Assembly (NCBI GenBank): GCA_964398865.1
Contig: CAYNOO010000014.1
Span: forward strand, 1 to 14,838
Length of the DNA: 14,838 nucleotides
Source: Phycocordibacter sp964398865
GTDB lineage: Bacteria; Patescibacteriota; Minisyncoccia; Phycocordibacterales; Phycocordibacteraceae
Direction: 5' to 3'
A program made the position numbers and the translations under genes. Shown piece after piece: positions 6,376 through 12,502 of this stretch (the stretch's first letter is position 1; every line of letters starts with the position of its first letter). Below the pieces are notes generated by a model. It did no database searches, was not told where the DNA came from, and was given only the letters and a program-made list of their open reading frames with translations.

Positions 6376-7749
6376 ATGAAACACTTTCGTTCAATGAGTC
6401 CCCACGACTTTTCAATACTGGGCTCAATCACTATTTCTACTGGAGAGGAAGTTGCAGTAAAAGTAAAAGCTGCTCGAGCGGCATACAGGGGTTGGCGTGC
6501 GCTCGGTGTTGCCGGGCGCTCTGAGATACTTAGAAAATTTCTACAAAACTTCAATACGCGAGCGGAAGAGTTTGCAACGCTTGCCACTAAAGAGATGGGC
6601 ATGCCAATTAAGGATAGTAGGGAAGATGTGCAGGATGCGCTCCGGTATTTTTCTTGGTATTTAGATAACGCGTCAAAATATCTCGCGCCTGAGGTCACCT
6701 ATGAGAATAGTGAAGAGGTTCACACTGTGCACAGAGAGCCCCGCGGTGTTGCGGGAATCATTGTGCCGTGGAATTACCCTGCGTCCAATTTCGTATGGGG
6801 ATGCGGGCAGAATCTCATTGCGGGGAATACAGTGGTCTTCAAGCACTCCGAAGAAACGGCTCTCTGTGGACAGCTGATCGAAAAAATAATGAAAGAAAGT
6901 GGGATGCCGGAGGGAGCCTTTAATGAAGTCTATGGAAAAGGTCCGGTAGGAGCCCTCCTTGCTCGACAAGACGTAGATCTTATTTGTTTTACGGGCAGTA
7001 CTGTTGCAGGAGAGTCGCTCTACCGTACTGCAGCAGCAGGTATGAAAAAAATTCTCATGGAGCTTGGCGGCTCCGCGCCGGGTATCGTATTTGAAGATGC
7101 AGATTTGGACGTGGCAGTGGATGGCATATACCGCTCGCGTTTTTACAATGTGGGTCAATCGTGCGATGCACTGAAGCGCCTTCTTGTGCATGAGAGCGTG
7201 TACGACAGACTGGTGCAGATGCTCAAGGGAAGATTGGAAACTATTGTGCGACTCGGAGACCCGATGGTCCCAACTAACACCATGGGACCTCTCGCCTCCA
7301 AACAACAATTGAATACCATTGAGCTTCAAGTAGCGGATGCGGTTGCGGCTGGTGCGTTTGTGCTTACTGGCGGCAAGCAGCCGGGATTAGCAGGTGCCTA
7401 CTATGAGCCAACAATCCTTGTAAACATCACGCCCACAATGCGTGTCTGGCGAGAAGAAGTCTTTGGTCCCGTGCTTCCAATTTTGAAATTCAAGACGGAA
7501 GAAGAGGTGACAGCGCTCGCAAACGATACGGAGTTTGGTCTTGGAGGATATGTATATACAAAAGATAGGGTAAGGGCTGAGCGAATCGCAGCAGAGCTTG
7601 AAAGCGGCATGGTGAGCATAAATGGCATGAGCTACGGGCGACCCATGAACCCCTTTGGCGGCTATAAAAACTCAGGTCTAGGGCGAGAACATGGTCGGTG
7701 GGGATTTGAAGAAGTGACGGAAGCGAAGGTGGTCGCTCGTCCGAAGTGA
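6376..7749 (+). CDS. NAD-dependent aldehyde dehydrogenase (succinate-semialdehyde dehydrogenase-like)
   Basis: A 457-residue member of the ALDH superfamily, which oxidises an aldehyde to the acid with NAD(P)+. All catalytic elements are visible: PWNYP with N133 (oxyanion hole), K156 in the cofactor loop, FTGST at 205-209, the general base E229 in MELGG, the nucleophile C263 in NVGQSC, and EVFGP with E361. E159 in the KHSEE loop suggests NAD rather than NADP, because acidic residues there bind the adenosine ribose. The usual FKPSE proline is histidine here. Length and the FGGYKNSGLGRE ending fit the succinate-semialdehyde/betaine-aldehyde branch, but the substrate cannot be set from sequence. 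ATG 6376 is chosen because a perfect -10 lies 7 nt upstream. The gene is monocistronic, divergent from the Coq4-family gene and convergent with a membrane protein 12 nt away. Confidence 0.93.
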   Translation: MKHFRSMSPHDFSILGSITISTGEEVAVKVKAARAAYRGWRALGVAGRSEILRKFLQNFNTRAEEFATLATKEMGMPIKDSREDVQDALRYFSWYLDNASKYLAPEVTYENSEEVHTVHREPRGVAGIIVPWNYPASNFVWGCGQNLIAGNTVVFKHSEETALCGQLIEKIMKESGMPEGAFNEVYGKGPVGALLARQDVDLICFTGSTVAGESLYRTAAAGMKKILMELGGSAPGIVFEDADLDVAVDGIYRSRFYNVGQSCDALKRLLVHESVYDRLVQMLKGRLETIVRLGDPMVPTNTMGPLASKQQLNTIELQVADAVAAGAFVLTGGKQPGLAGAYYEPTILVNITPTMRVWREEVFGPVLPILKFKTEEEVTALANDTEFGLGGYVYTKDRVRAERIAAELESGMVSINGMSYGRPMNPFGGYKNSGLGREHGRWGFEEVTEAKVVARPK

Positions 7750-7761
7750 GGATTGTTATTT

Positions 7762-8244
7762 TCAGTTATTCACGTCTCCGTTTCGAATATCTTTTGCGGC
7801 AAGCTTACCGCCCACTTTAAAGCAGTAATCGATGACTTTTCCTCTGTATTTTTCTGAAATCCGCCCGGTCCTTCTATAAAGATCAATTCTTTTTTTATAC
7901 ATTGCCACGGTTTCATTCCCATTTTCCGTGCTTTTTATTGAAAGCAAGCCTATTCCTAACAAGAAACATCCCAGTACGGTGAGGTTATTGGTATCAAAAT
8001 TTTCAAGAATTTCTTGCTTAGGCAACAGGATTCCTAGAGGTGTTGCGATTGCACCAAGTCCTGTTGATAGCCATGCCCCCAACCAGGCTTTATTGTGTAG
8101 GCGTATATTCCAGTCGTTCCTGGGGTAGTTCGAAGATGGGCGTTCTTTTGTTGGCACTTTTCCTAATATAGAACTATATTCTGATATGTCAAACAAATAA
8201 TCTTTTTGTAACCTTGGAGTATCGTCATTAGGTATACACTGCAT
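7762..8244 (-). CDS. Hypothetical protein with two transmembrane segments
   Basis: A 160-residue protein I do not recognise. The first 50 residues are polar. A helical pair at about 52-74 and 88-106, separated by a short polar loop, probably crosses the membrane. The C-terminal 50 residues are basic, with KKRIDLYRRTGRISEKYRGK followed by a YCFKVGGKLAAKDI segment, and are predicted cytoplasmic. Its ATG (8244-8242) is only 2 bp from the divergent ATG at 8247, so any promoter for this gene must lie inside the neighbouring coding region. No clear one is seen, and the true start could be internal. By eye the gene is more AT-rich than the conserved genes of the window, as is the GNAT gene, which would fit accessory or acquired DNA. 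Confidence 0.7.
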   Translation of the reverse strand: MQCIPNDDTPRLQKDYLFDISEYSSILGKVPTKERPSSNYPRNDWNIRLHNKAWLGAWLSTGLGAIATPLGILLPKQEILENFDTNNLTVLGCFLLGIGLLSIKSTENGNETVAMYKKRIDLYRRTGRISEKYRGKVIDYCFKVGGKLAAKDIRNGDVNN

Positions 8245-8246
8245 AT
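8233..8246 (+). promoter_or_regulatory. Candidate -10 of the 102-aa membrane gene
   Basis: TATACA at 8233-8238 is followed by 8 nt and ATG 8247. The spacing fits a leaderless transcript. The -10 lies inside the 5' end of the divergent gene, and no good -35 is seen. Confidence 0.45.
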
Positions 8247-8555
8247 ATGACTAAAAACTATTTTCTGAATGCACTGCTTGGAGCCGCCTACGTTGTTTTA
8301 GTAGCTTGTTTCATGTTTTATGCCCCCCACGTGCTAGGTCCTTCTGAGAGTGTAATGATTCCTATTACAATTCTCTCGCTCTTCGTGCTTTCAGTCTGCG
8401 TGATGGCATTCCTCTTCGGGTACCAGCCGCTCAAGCTATACCTCGAAGGTGAAAAGAAGGCGCCTTTAGAGTTATTGGTGAAGACAGTGGCAACATTTGC
8501 TGGCTTCACGTTTCTTCTGATTCTTAGTCTTCTGGTTTTCTCATATATTGGATAG
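8247..8555 (+). CDS. Small membrane protein, three predicted helices
   Basis: A 102-residue hydrophobic protein with helices near 7-27, 37-57 and 78-101, and a short charged loop (LEGEKKAPLE) between helices 2 and 3. It resembles the many small unassigned three-helix membrane proteins of CPR genomes, and no family is recognised. There is no Shine-Dalgarno; a TATACA box at leaderless distance precedes the ATG. An open frame on the opposite strand (8318-8509) is a shadow. It may be functionally tied to the divergent membrane protein, because the starts are only 2 bp apart, but this is not shown. Confidence 0.74.
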   Translation: MTKNYFLNALLGAAYVVLVACFMFYAPHVLGPSESVMIPITILSLFVLSVCVMAFLFGYQPLKLYLEGEKKAPLELLVKTVATFAGFTFLLILSLLVFSYIG

Positions 8556-8591
8556 CTATAAACACTCGAGGCAGGTAAAAGCCTTTTCGGC

Positions 8592-8603
8592 TATACTGTT
8601 TGC
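8592..8603 (+). promoter_or_regulatory. Candidate -10 of the 46-aa small ORF
   Basis: TATACT at 8592-8597 (five of six matches) is followed by 6 nt and ATG 8604, again at leaderless distance. No convincing -35 is present. Confidence 0.42.
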
Positions 8604-8744
8604 ATGGGCGAGGGACCTCCAATTTTCTCTTCGGTTGTAAATGTAATAGATAGACTTCCAAGTCTGGAAGTACTTTCTCGTTTTTTCCGACAAAAAACAA
8701 ATAAGCTGCTTGCTGATAAACATATCTCTCCCGATAAATCATAG
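8604..8744 (+). CDS. Possible small protein of 46 residues
   Basis: ATG 8604 opens a 46-codon frame ending in TAG at 8742-8744. The peptide starts MGEGPPIFSS, has a hydrophobic/amphipathic middle (VVNVIDRLPSLEVLSRFF) and a basic, polar end. It is unrecognised. Support comes from the -10 at leaderless distance, the otherwise empty 207-bp gap, and the 18-nt spacing to the PAP2 gene, which would place both in one transcript. Against it, the region contains a perfect 7-bp hairpin (8654-8671) and a T6/A6 inverted repeat (8680-8698), so it could instead be an untranslated leader or small RNA. Confidence 0.42.
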   Translation: MGEGPPIFSSVVNVIDRLPSLEVLSRFFRQKTNKLLADKHISPDKS

Positions 8745-8762
8745 TGGGGCGACACTGTTTCA

Positions 8763-9296
8763 ATGAATGTAGACACAAAACTATTCCTCTGGCTTCACGC
8801 CTTTGCCAACAGGAGCAAACATACTGACGCACTCATAGTATTCACAGCGTCATATGTCGCATACATTCTTGCCGCAGCATTTCCGCTTTATCTACTCCTT
8901 ATCGGCGTGTCATTCGGCAGAATGCTTGTACTTGCAGGCAGTGCATTCCTCGCTACTCTTATTGCACGTTTTACTTTTGTAAGTCTTATCCGGTTTTCTC
9001 GCCCCATTCCACGACCTTTTTTGACTCACCCTATCAAATCACTTTTTGTCATCACTGCTCCCTCGTTCCCATCAGGGCATTCTGCTTTCTTTTTTGCTCT
9101 CGCTATGAGCGTTTTCTTTTACAATACATCTTTGGGAATTATATTTTTCGTGGCGACGACCCTTATGACGATAGGTCGTGTTATCGCAGGAGTACACTAT
9201 CCATCTGACATACTAGCCGGTGCAGTCATTGGCGTATCGAGCGCTTTTCTTACATACGCGTATCTCATTCCGCTTCTCGCTTCGTTAATACGTTAG
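8763..9296 (+). CDS. PAP2-family lipid phosphatase
   Basis: A 177-residue membrane protein of the PAP2/acid phosphatase type with about five helices. Motif 2 is PSGH at 103-106 (H106) and motif 3 is GR-x5-H-x3-D, with R139, H145 and D149. Motif 1 reads R77-x6-R84-P85 in place of the canonical K-x6-RP, a Lys-to-Arg change that keeps the charge. These residues bind and hydrolyse a phosphate ester at the outer membrane face. In small bacterial members of this size (BcrC/PgpB-like) the substrate is often undecaprenyl pyrophosphate, whose dephosphorylation recycles the peptidoglycan carrier lipid. That role is an inference here, though it fits the envelope genes in the window. There is no clear Shine-Dalgarno. 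It possibly shares a transcript with the small ORF 18 nt upstream. No terminator directly follows the stop. Confidence 0.92.
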   Translation: MNVDTKLFLWLHAFANRSKHTDALIVFTASYVAYILAAAFPLYLLLIGVSFGRMLVLAGSAFLATLIARFTFVSLIRFSRPIPRPFLTHPIKSLFVITAPSFPSGHSAFFFALAMSVFFYNTSLGIIFFVATTLMTIGRVIAGVHYPSDILAGAVIGVSSAFLTYAYLIPLLASLIR

Positions 9297-9313
9297 AGTT
9301 TCTGTAGAATATA

Positions 9314-9341
9314 TTGACATTTTTGTAAAATAATATATTGT
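9314..9341 (+). promoter_or_regulatory. Promoter reading into the 9.35-9.48 kb spacer
   Basis: Consensus TTGACA (9314-9319), a 16-nt spacer and TATTGT (9336-9341, four of six) predict a start near 9348-9350. The next annotated gene does not begin until 9514, beyond a strong terminator. Confidence 0.52.
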
Positions 9342-9349
9342 TCAAAAAC

Positions 9350-9475
9350 ATGAGTAGAAGCACATACGTTTTTGTTGGCGCAGACAAGCGAAGCCTCCTT
9401 TGAGGTTGTCTTCGGAGTTTTCTAACATTTCATAAAAATTCCAAAAACAGCCTCAACGGGGGCTGTTTTTCTTTT
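9350..9475 (+). other. Putative short transcript: 17-codon ORF, alternative hairpins, terminator
   Basis: The spacer between the PAP2 and M14 genes holds no normal gene but has the parts of a small transcription unit. ATG 9350, 8 nt after the -10, opens a 17-codon ORF (MSRSTYVFVGADKRSLL) ending in TGA 9401-9403. The stop overlaps the CCTC/GAGG hairpin (9394-9405). The outer stem can form in two exclusive ways: AGACAA (9382-9387) with TTGTCT (9406-9411), or CGAAG (9389-9393) with CTTCG (9410-9414). A strong terminator follows. It could be a small RNA, a leader/attenuator of the M14 gene, or a micro-protein gene. It matches no RNA family I know. Confidence 0.4.
9443..9475 (+). terminator. Strong intrinsic terminator
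   Basis: A perfect 10-bp stem, AAAAACAGCC (9443-9452) with GGCTGTTTTT (9461-9470), has an 8-nt loop and is followed by C and TTTT. The A tract on the left makes it work in either direction in principle. It ends 38 nt before the M14 gene, so it either closes the unit starting at 9348 (or the PAP2 unit) or acts as an attenuator. Confidence 0.87.
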
Positions 9476-9513
9476 ATGAACACAATCAATGAAATAAAGA
9501 TACAAAAAACTAT

Positions 9514-10491
9514 ATGGATTTTGGAAATGAAACTATAACTATGTGCGAAACTTCTGAAAGTGGCGAACCCCAAATTCGTGAACGTGTCCTTGAAACTCTC
9601 CGAACGTTTGGCGAGAGGACGCACACCCACCACGGAAAGGAATCGGGACCATCAGTGTTGCTCGTGGGAGGAACGCACGGGAATGAAATTCTTGGGGTTC
9701 TTATGGCAGGATTCATCCACGAAAAACTTAGAAGCGGCAATATGGCTCTGAAAGCGGGAACTATACGCCTAGCGCTCGGCAATACACGAGCTATTGAAAC
9801 GAATGAGCGGACTGTGCCCGGAGGGCATGACTTAAATAGAATCTTTACACCCGACGTACTTGAAGGCAGGGAAGAGCGGGGGTGGGAAGGGCGACGCGCG
9901 CGACGTCTTGCAGAAGACATTCAAGCTTCTGACATCGTGATCGATCTCCATTCCACGAATAAGCCATCCCCGGCGTTCGTTTGCTCTTCAGGGAACCCGG
10001 AGCATCGTAAAATCTATAAATGGCTTCCACGAAAAGCCGTGGTACTAGATCCGGAGAGAGTAGTGTCAGGTGGCGGTGGCTCAATCGATGAAATAGCCGA
10101 TGATTTTGGGAAAGTCGGTATCTGCTATGAATCAGGGAAGGCGACGGACGCCAGTAATTTGGAGCCAGTTTTTAATGCTATCCAAGCCATTCTGATTGAA
10201 AAAGGAATGATAGAGGGTGAATTGCCAGAGCCTCCGATTTCTGAGGGTGAATACCACGTCATCACTTCAATTCCGTATGTCTCGGGGCAGCAGTTTGAAT
10301 TTGCGATAGGCAAAGATCGCGGATTCGCTCCAGTCTCTGAAGGCGAACTTATTGGGCATCGGGGAGGTGATCCAATTTATTCGCCAATGGATGGCGTGAT
10401 TCTATTTCCAAAGAAGTCCGAGCATCAAGAGAGTGCAGGGTTGGTGTGTTATCTGGCTGCTCGTCGGGGGAGTGAGGTCGCGCCTACGTAG
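9514..10491 (+). CDS. M14-type zinc deacylase, succinylglutamate desuccinylase/aspartoacylase family
   Basis: A 325-residue zinc hydrolase of the AstE/AspA branch of peptidase family M14. The zinc ligands are H55 and E58 in GGTHGNE and H146 in DLHST. DLNR at 106-109 has the conserved substrate-binding Asn-Arg, and E206 in CYESGKATD is the expected general base. The C-terminal third (about 240-325) is a beta-rich domain with the PIYSPMDGVILFPK segment seen in aspartoacylase-like proteins. The family removes an acyl group from an amino acid or similar amine. The substrate is unknown, and no arginine-succinyltransferase genes are present, so AstE itself is unlikely. ATG 9514 is used; ATG 9541 is an alternative, since no Shine-Dalgarno or convincing -10 supports either. 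The last 43 bp overlap a convergent small gene. Confidence 0.9.
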   Translation: MDFGNETITMCETSESGEPQIRERVLETLRTFGERTHTHHGKESGPSVLLVGGTHGNEILGVLMAGFIHEKLRSGNMALKAGTIRLALGNTRAIETNERTVPGGHDLNRIFTPDVLEGREERGWEGRRARRLAEDIQASDIVIDLHSTNKPSPAFVCSSGNPEHRKIYKWLPRKAVVLDPERVVSGGGGSIDEIADDFGKVGICYESGKATDASNLEPVFNAIQAILIEKGMIEGELPEPPISEGEYHVITSIPYVSGQQFEFAIGKDRGFAPVSEGELIGHRGGDPIYSPMDGVILFPKKSEHQESAGLVCYLAARRGSEVAPT

Positions 10492-10673
10492 TCAGTATGA
10501 TCGTAGGGTGCAATTTTATCGTATATCGCTATAGCGATATCACCTCGACTACCTTTTAATTCCTGCGCTAGTTGCTTAGTGATGGTTTTGCGTCTTCGGT
10601 TGCTCATTGGCACGCCCGCGCATTCAGCTGCTGTTCTAACTCGGTTATATAATTCAGAAGATAAAATTCCCAT
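10449..10673 (-). CDS. Hypothetical 74-residue basic protein
   Basis: An unrecognised 74-residue protein, predicted mostly helical, with a basic patch (SNRRRKTITK) in the middle and a basic C-terminal end. Support comes from position: it starts 14 nt after the yqeY stop on the same strand and fills the 196-bp gap between the M14 gene and yqeY. Its 3' end overlaps the M14 gene by 43 bp on the opposite strand. There is no Shine-Dalgarno. The composition does not look like a frame shadow over the non-overlapping part. The basic patch would suit nucleic-acid binding, but no fold is recognised. Confidence 0.52.
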   Translation of the reverse strand: MGILSSELYNRVRTAAECAGVPMSNRRRKTITKQLAQELKGSRGDIAIAIYDKIAPYDHTDYVGATSLPRRAAR

Positions 10674-10687
10674 ACATCTAAATTAAA

Positions 10688-11167
10688 TCAAAACAAGGAA
10701 TCAATGACGGCTTTAACATCCGCGCCGTCGGCTTTTCCCTGGAGTTCTTTCATCAACGTACCCATGAATTTTCCTGCCTCTTTCTTGCTTGCCTGCCGAA
10801 GCTCCGGCGTAGGCAGGTCGGCGAACCCTAGTTCCTTAAATTTTGCTTCTGCAATTTTCCTAATCTCATCCTGACTCATCATGGCAGGAAGATATGCTTC
10901 AAGGATTACGCGCTCCGCATCTTCCTTTTGAGCAAGCTCTGGACGATTACCTTTAGTGAATTGCTCAAACGCATCTTTACGCTTCTTTACTTCGCGACGA
11001 ATGACGGTAAAAACCTGCTCGTCAGAAAGCTCTTCGGTAGGGAGGCGTTTCAGTGCCACAAGCTCGTTGGTGCAGGCTGCCATGAGTCCGCGCAAGACTT
11101 CAACTTTCAGGGCTTCTCGCGCTTTCATTGCGGTCACCATGTCTGACTTTATTTGCTGTTGAAGCAT
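10688..11167 (-). CDS. yqeY: YqeY/GatB-like domain protein
   Basis: A 159-residue member of the YqeY family, homologous to the C-terminal tRNA-binding tail of GatB of the Asp/Glu-tRNA amidotransferase. Stand-alone YqeY has no firmly established role. The N-terminal helical domain (about 1-95) has the typical LRGLMAA.NELV and RREVKKRKDAFEQF segments, and then AYLPAMMSQDEI. The C-terminal domain carries GKFMGTLMKEL and GKADG..VK. Residues 117-126 (DLPTPELRQA) are extra compared with usual family members and are encoded by a GC-rich palindrome, which explains the length of 159 against about 148. The first gene of a probable two-gene unit with the 74-residue gene. A TATTAC box lies 5 nt before the ATG, close to leaderless spacing. 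Confidence 0.91.
   Translation of the reverse strand: MLQQQIKSDMVTAMKAREALKVEVLRGLMAACTNELVALKRLPTEELSDEQVFTVIRREVKKRKDAFEQFTKGNRPELAQKEDAERVILEAYLPAMMSQDEIRKIAEAKFKELGFADLPTPELRQASKKEAGKFMGTLMKELQGKADGADVKAVIDSLF
10791..10817. repeat. GC-rich palindromic repeat inserted in yqeY
   Basis: The outer arms CCTGCC (10792-10797) and GGCAGG (10812-10817) pair. The core 10795-10808 is GCCGAAGC-TCCGGC, a near-perfect 14-bp palindrome with one mismatch. It is read in frame in yqeY as about ten residues placed in a loop before the C-terminal helices. Palindromes of this type, read as LPTPELRQ, are, as far as I recall, scattered in Parcubacteria genomes; no second copy is present in this window. Confidence 0.66.
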
Positions 11168-11290
11168 ACGAAGTAATACTTAGAGAGAAGGAGGTCTATT
11201 TGGTAAAAACAGGCATCTCAAAAACTCTGCCGCCTTGTCGCCAATCGTTTCGGGCTTCTTACTTCCTTTCTCTTTATTCATAATCTCTAA

Positions 11291-11310
11291 AAAGCATTTT
11301 ACGATGCTTT
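11291..11310. other. 7-bp inverted repeat before the rmuC -10
   Basis: AAAGCAT (11291-11297) and ATGCTTT (11304-11310) flank a 6-nt loop, ending 5 bp before the -10. It may be an operator in the -35 region or a weak minus-strand hairpin. The rest of the 11168-11328 spacer shows nothing clear. Confidence 0.38.
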
Positions 11311-11312
11311 CT

Positions 11313-11328
11313 TGGTATAATCAACGAA
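11313..11328 (+). promoter_or_regulatory. Extended -10 promoter of rmuC, leaderless spacing
   Basis: TGGTATAAT (11313-11321) is a perfect extended -10. Exactly 7 nt separate it from ATG 11329. The -35 is poor, as extended -10 promoters allow. There is no Shine-Dalgarno. Confidence 0.7.
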
Positions 11329-12378
11329 ATGGAAACAGTGCTTATAGTTCTTGTTGTGCTGCTTCTCTTGCTGAATGCAGGAGTCGTATTTTTTCTCGTC
11401 TCAAAAGGCAACAAAGGCGAAGGTGAGGGAGTGAGTCTGATGAACGAGCGCATTGCTGAGTTATCGCGCACACTGGATCAGAGGCTCGATAAGACATCGG
11501 AGAGCCTGATGCGTACTACTCAAGCCCAAGCCACGGAAGCGAACCGCATCATCCGCGACGTTACAGAGCGTCTTACCAAGCTCGATGAGACGAACAGGCA
11601 GGTGGTCTCGTTTGCTGATCAGTTGCAGAGCCTACAAGACATTCTCAAGAACCCAAAGCAGAGAGGAATTTTAGGTGAATATTATTTGGAGACGTTGTTA
11701 AAGAACGTTCTTCCACCGGGTCAGTATCAGATGCAGTACGCGTTTGAAAACGGTGAGATAGTGGATGCTGCAGTATTCGTGAAAGACAAAGTCATACCTA
11801 TTGATTCAAAATTTTCACTTGAAAATTATAATCGTCTTACAGAAGCAACTGATCCGTCGGAGAAGCTGCGACTAGAAAAGCTTTTTGTAAATGACTTGAA
11901 GCTCCGCATTCAGGAAACCGCAAAATACATTCGTCCTGCAGAGGGAACGATGGATTTCGCATTCATGTTTATTCCGCACGAAGCTATCTATTATGATTTG
12001 CTCATCAATAAGATAGGCGCGGTGACTGAAGACACAGAAAACCTCATTCAGCGCGCGGCAGGGAAGTATAAGGTGATTATCGTGTCGCCAACGTCATTCC
12101 TTGCGTACCTGCAGACTGTTTTACAGGGGCTTCGTGCAATGCAGATTGAGGAGCAGGCGAAAGACATCGTTCAGCGGGTGGGGGAATTGGGCAAACACCT
12201 GAAGACTTTTGAGGAGTATCACGCGAAGCTGGGGAATGCTCTTGGCACGGTAGTCAATCATTTCAACAGCTCAGGCAAGGAGTTTAAGAAGATAGATAAG
12301 GACGTCATGCGCATTACGGGGGAGGCACCAGGAATCGCCATGCCCCTCATTGACTCTCCTTCAAAAGACGAGGATTAG
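11329..12378 (+). CDS. rmuC: RmuC family DNA recombination protein
   Basis: A 349-residue RmuC homologue. An N-terminal membrane helix (about 4-24) is followed by a long heptad-rich coiled coil (about 36-108) and the RmuC nuclease-like domain (about 108-310). The conserved block starts KNPKQRGILGEYYLE (R112, G113, G116, E117). D146 in EIVDAAV and D159-S-K161 in PIDSKF form a PD-(D/E)xK-like active site. FIPHEAIYYDLL and SPTSFLAYL are further family motifs. E. coli RmuC limits rearrangements between short inverted repeats; its biochemical activity is poorly defined. Length is at the short end (E. coli about 475), with the loss in the coiled coil and C-terminal tail. The gene has its own extended -10 promoter and is followed by a hairpin before glmS. 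Confidence 0.93.
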   Translation: METVLIVLVVLLLLLNAGVVFFLVSKGNKGEGEGVSLMNERIAELSRTLDQRLDKTSESLMRTTQAQATEANRIIRDVTERLTKLDETNRQVVSFADQLQSLQDILKNPKQRGILGEYYLETLLKNVLPPGQYQMQYAFENGEIVDAAVFVKDKVIPIDSKFSLENYNRLTEATDPSEKLRLEKLFVNDLKLRIQETAKYIRPAEGTMDFAFMFIPHEAIYYDLLINKIGAVTEDTENLIQRAAGKYKVIIVSPTSFLAYLQTVLQGLRAMQIEEQAKDIVQRVGELGKHLKTFEEYHAKLGNALGTVVNHFNSSGKEFKKIDKDVMRITGEAPGIAMPLIDSPSKDED

Positions 12379-12420
12379 TTCGTTACCAAACGCCACTCTT
12401 TCAGGTACTATGACCGTGTG

Positions 12421-12472
12421 CTCCCCACTATTTTCATTAGGTTTTGAAAATAGGGGGAGTCTAAAGTTTTTT
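12421..12472 (+). terminator. Long hairpin between rmuC and glmS, possible terminator
   Basis: CTCCCC-A-CTATTTTC (12421-12435) pairs with GAAAATAG-GGGGAG (12446-12459), 14 pairs with one bulged A. T6 follows at 12467-12472 after a 7-nt gap, which is longer than in a standard intrinsic terminator. It may end rmuC transcription or be a structured element ahead of glmS. It is far too short to be a glmS ribozyme. Confidence 0.52.
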
Positions 12473-12485
12473 AATTCACTTTGCT

Positions 12486-12491
12486 CATAAT
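12486..12491 (+). promoter_or_regulatory. Candidate -10 of glmS
   Basis: CATAAT (five of six) lies 11 nt before ATG 12503, predicting a leader of only about 4-5 nt. There is no Shine-Dalgarno and no clear -35. Confidence 0.4.
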
Positions 12492-12502
12492 AAAAACTTA
12501 AG

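Noticed and set aside
6673..7329. A 218-codon minus-strand frame inside the aldehyde dehydrogenase
   Set aside because: It lies wholly within a well-conserved enzyme and reads as low-likelihood protein (His/Cys/Ser-rich, no domain).
8524..8832. A 102-codon minus-strand frame over the small ORF before PAP2
   Set aside because: Cys/Arg/Tyr-rich composition, overlaps two plus-strand genes, and no promoter or neighbour supports it.
12379..12502. glmS ribozyme in the glmS leader
   Set aside because: The whole intergenic region is 124 nt, and the predicted transcript start is only a few bases before the ATG; there is no room for the ribozyme and its core is not seen.
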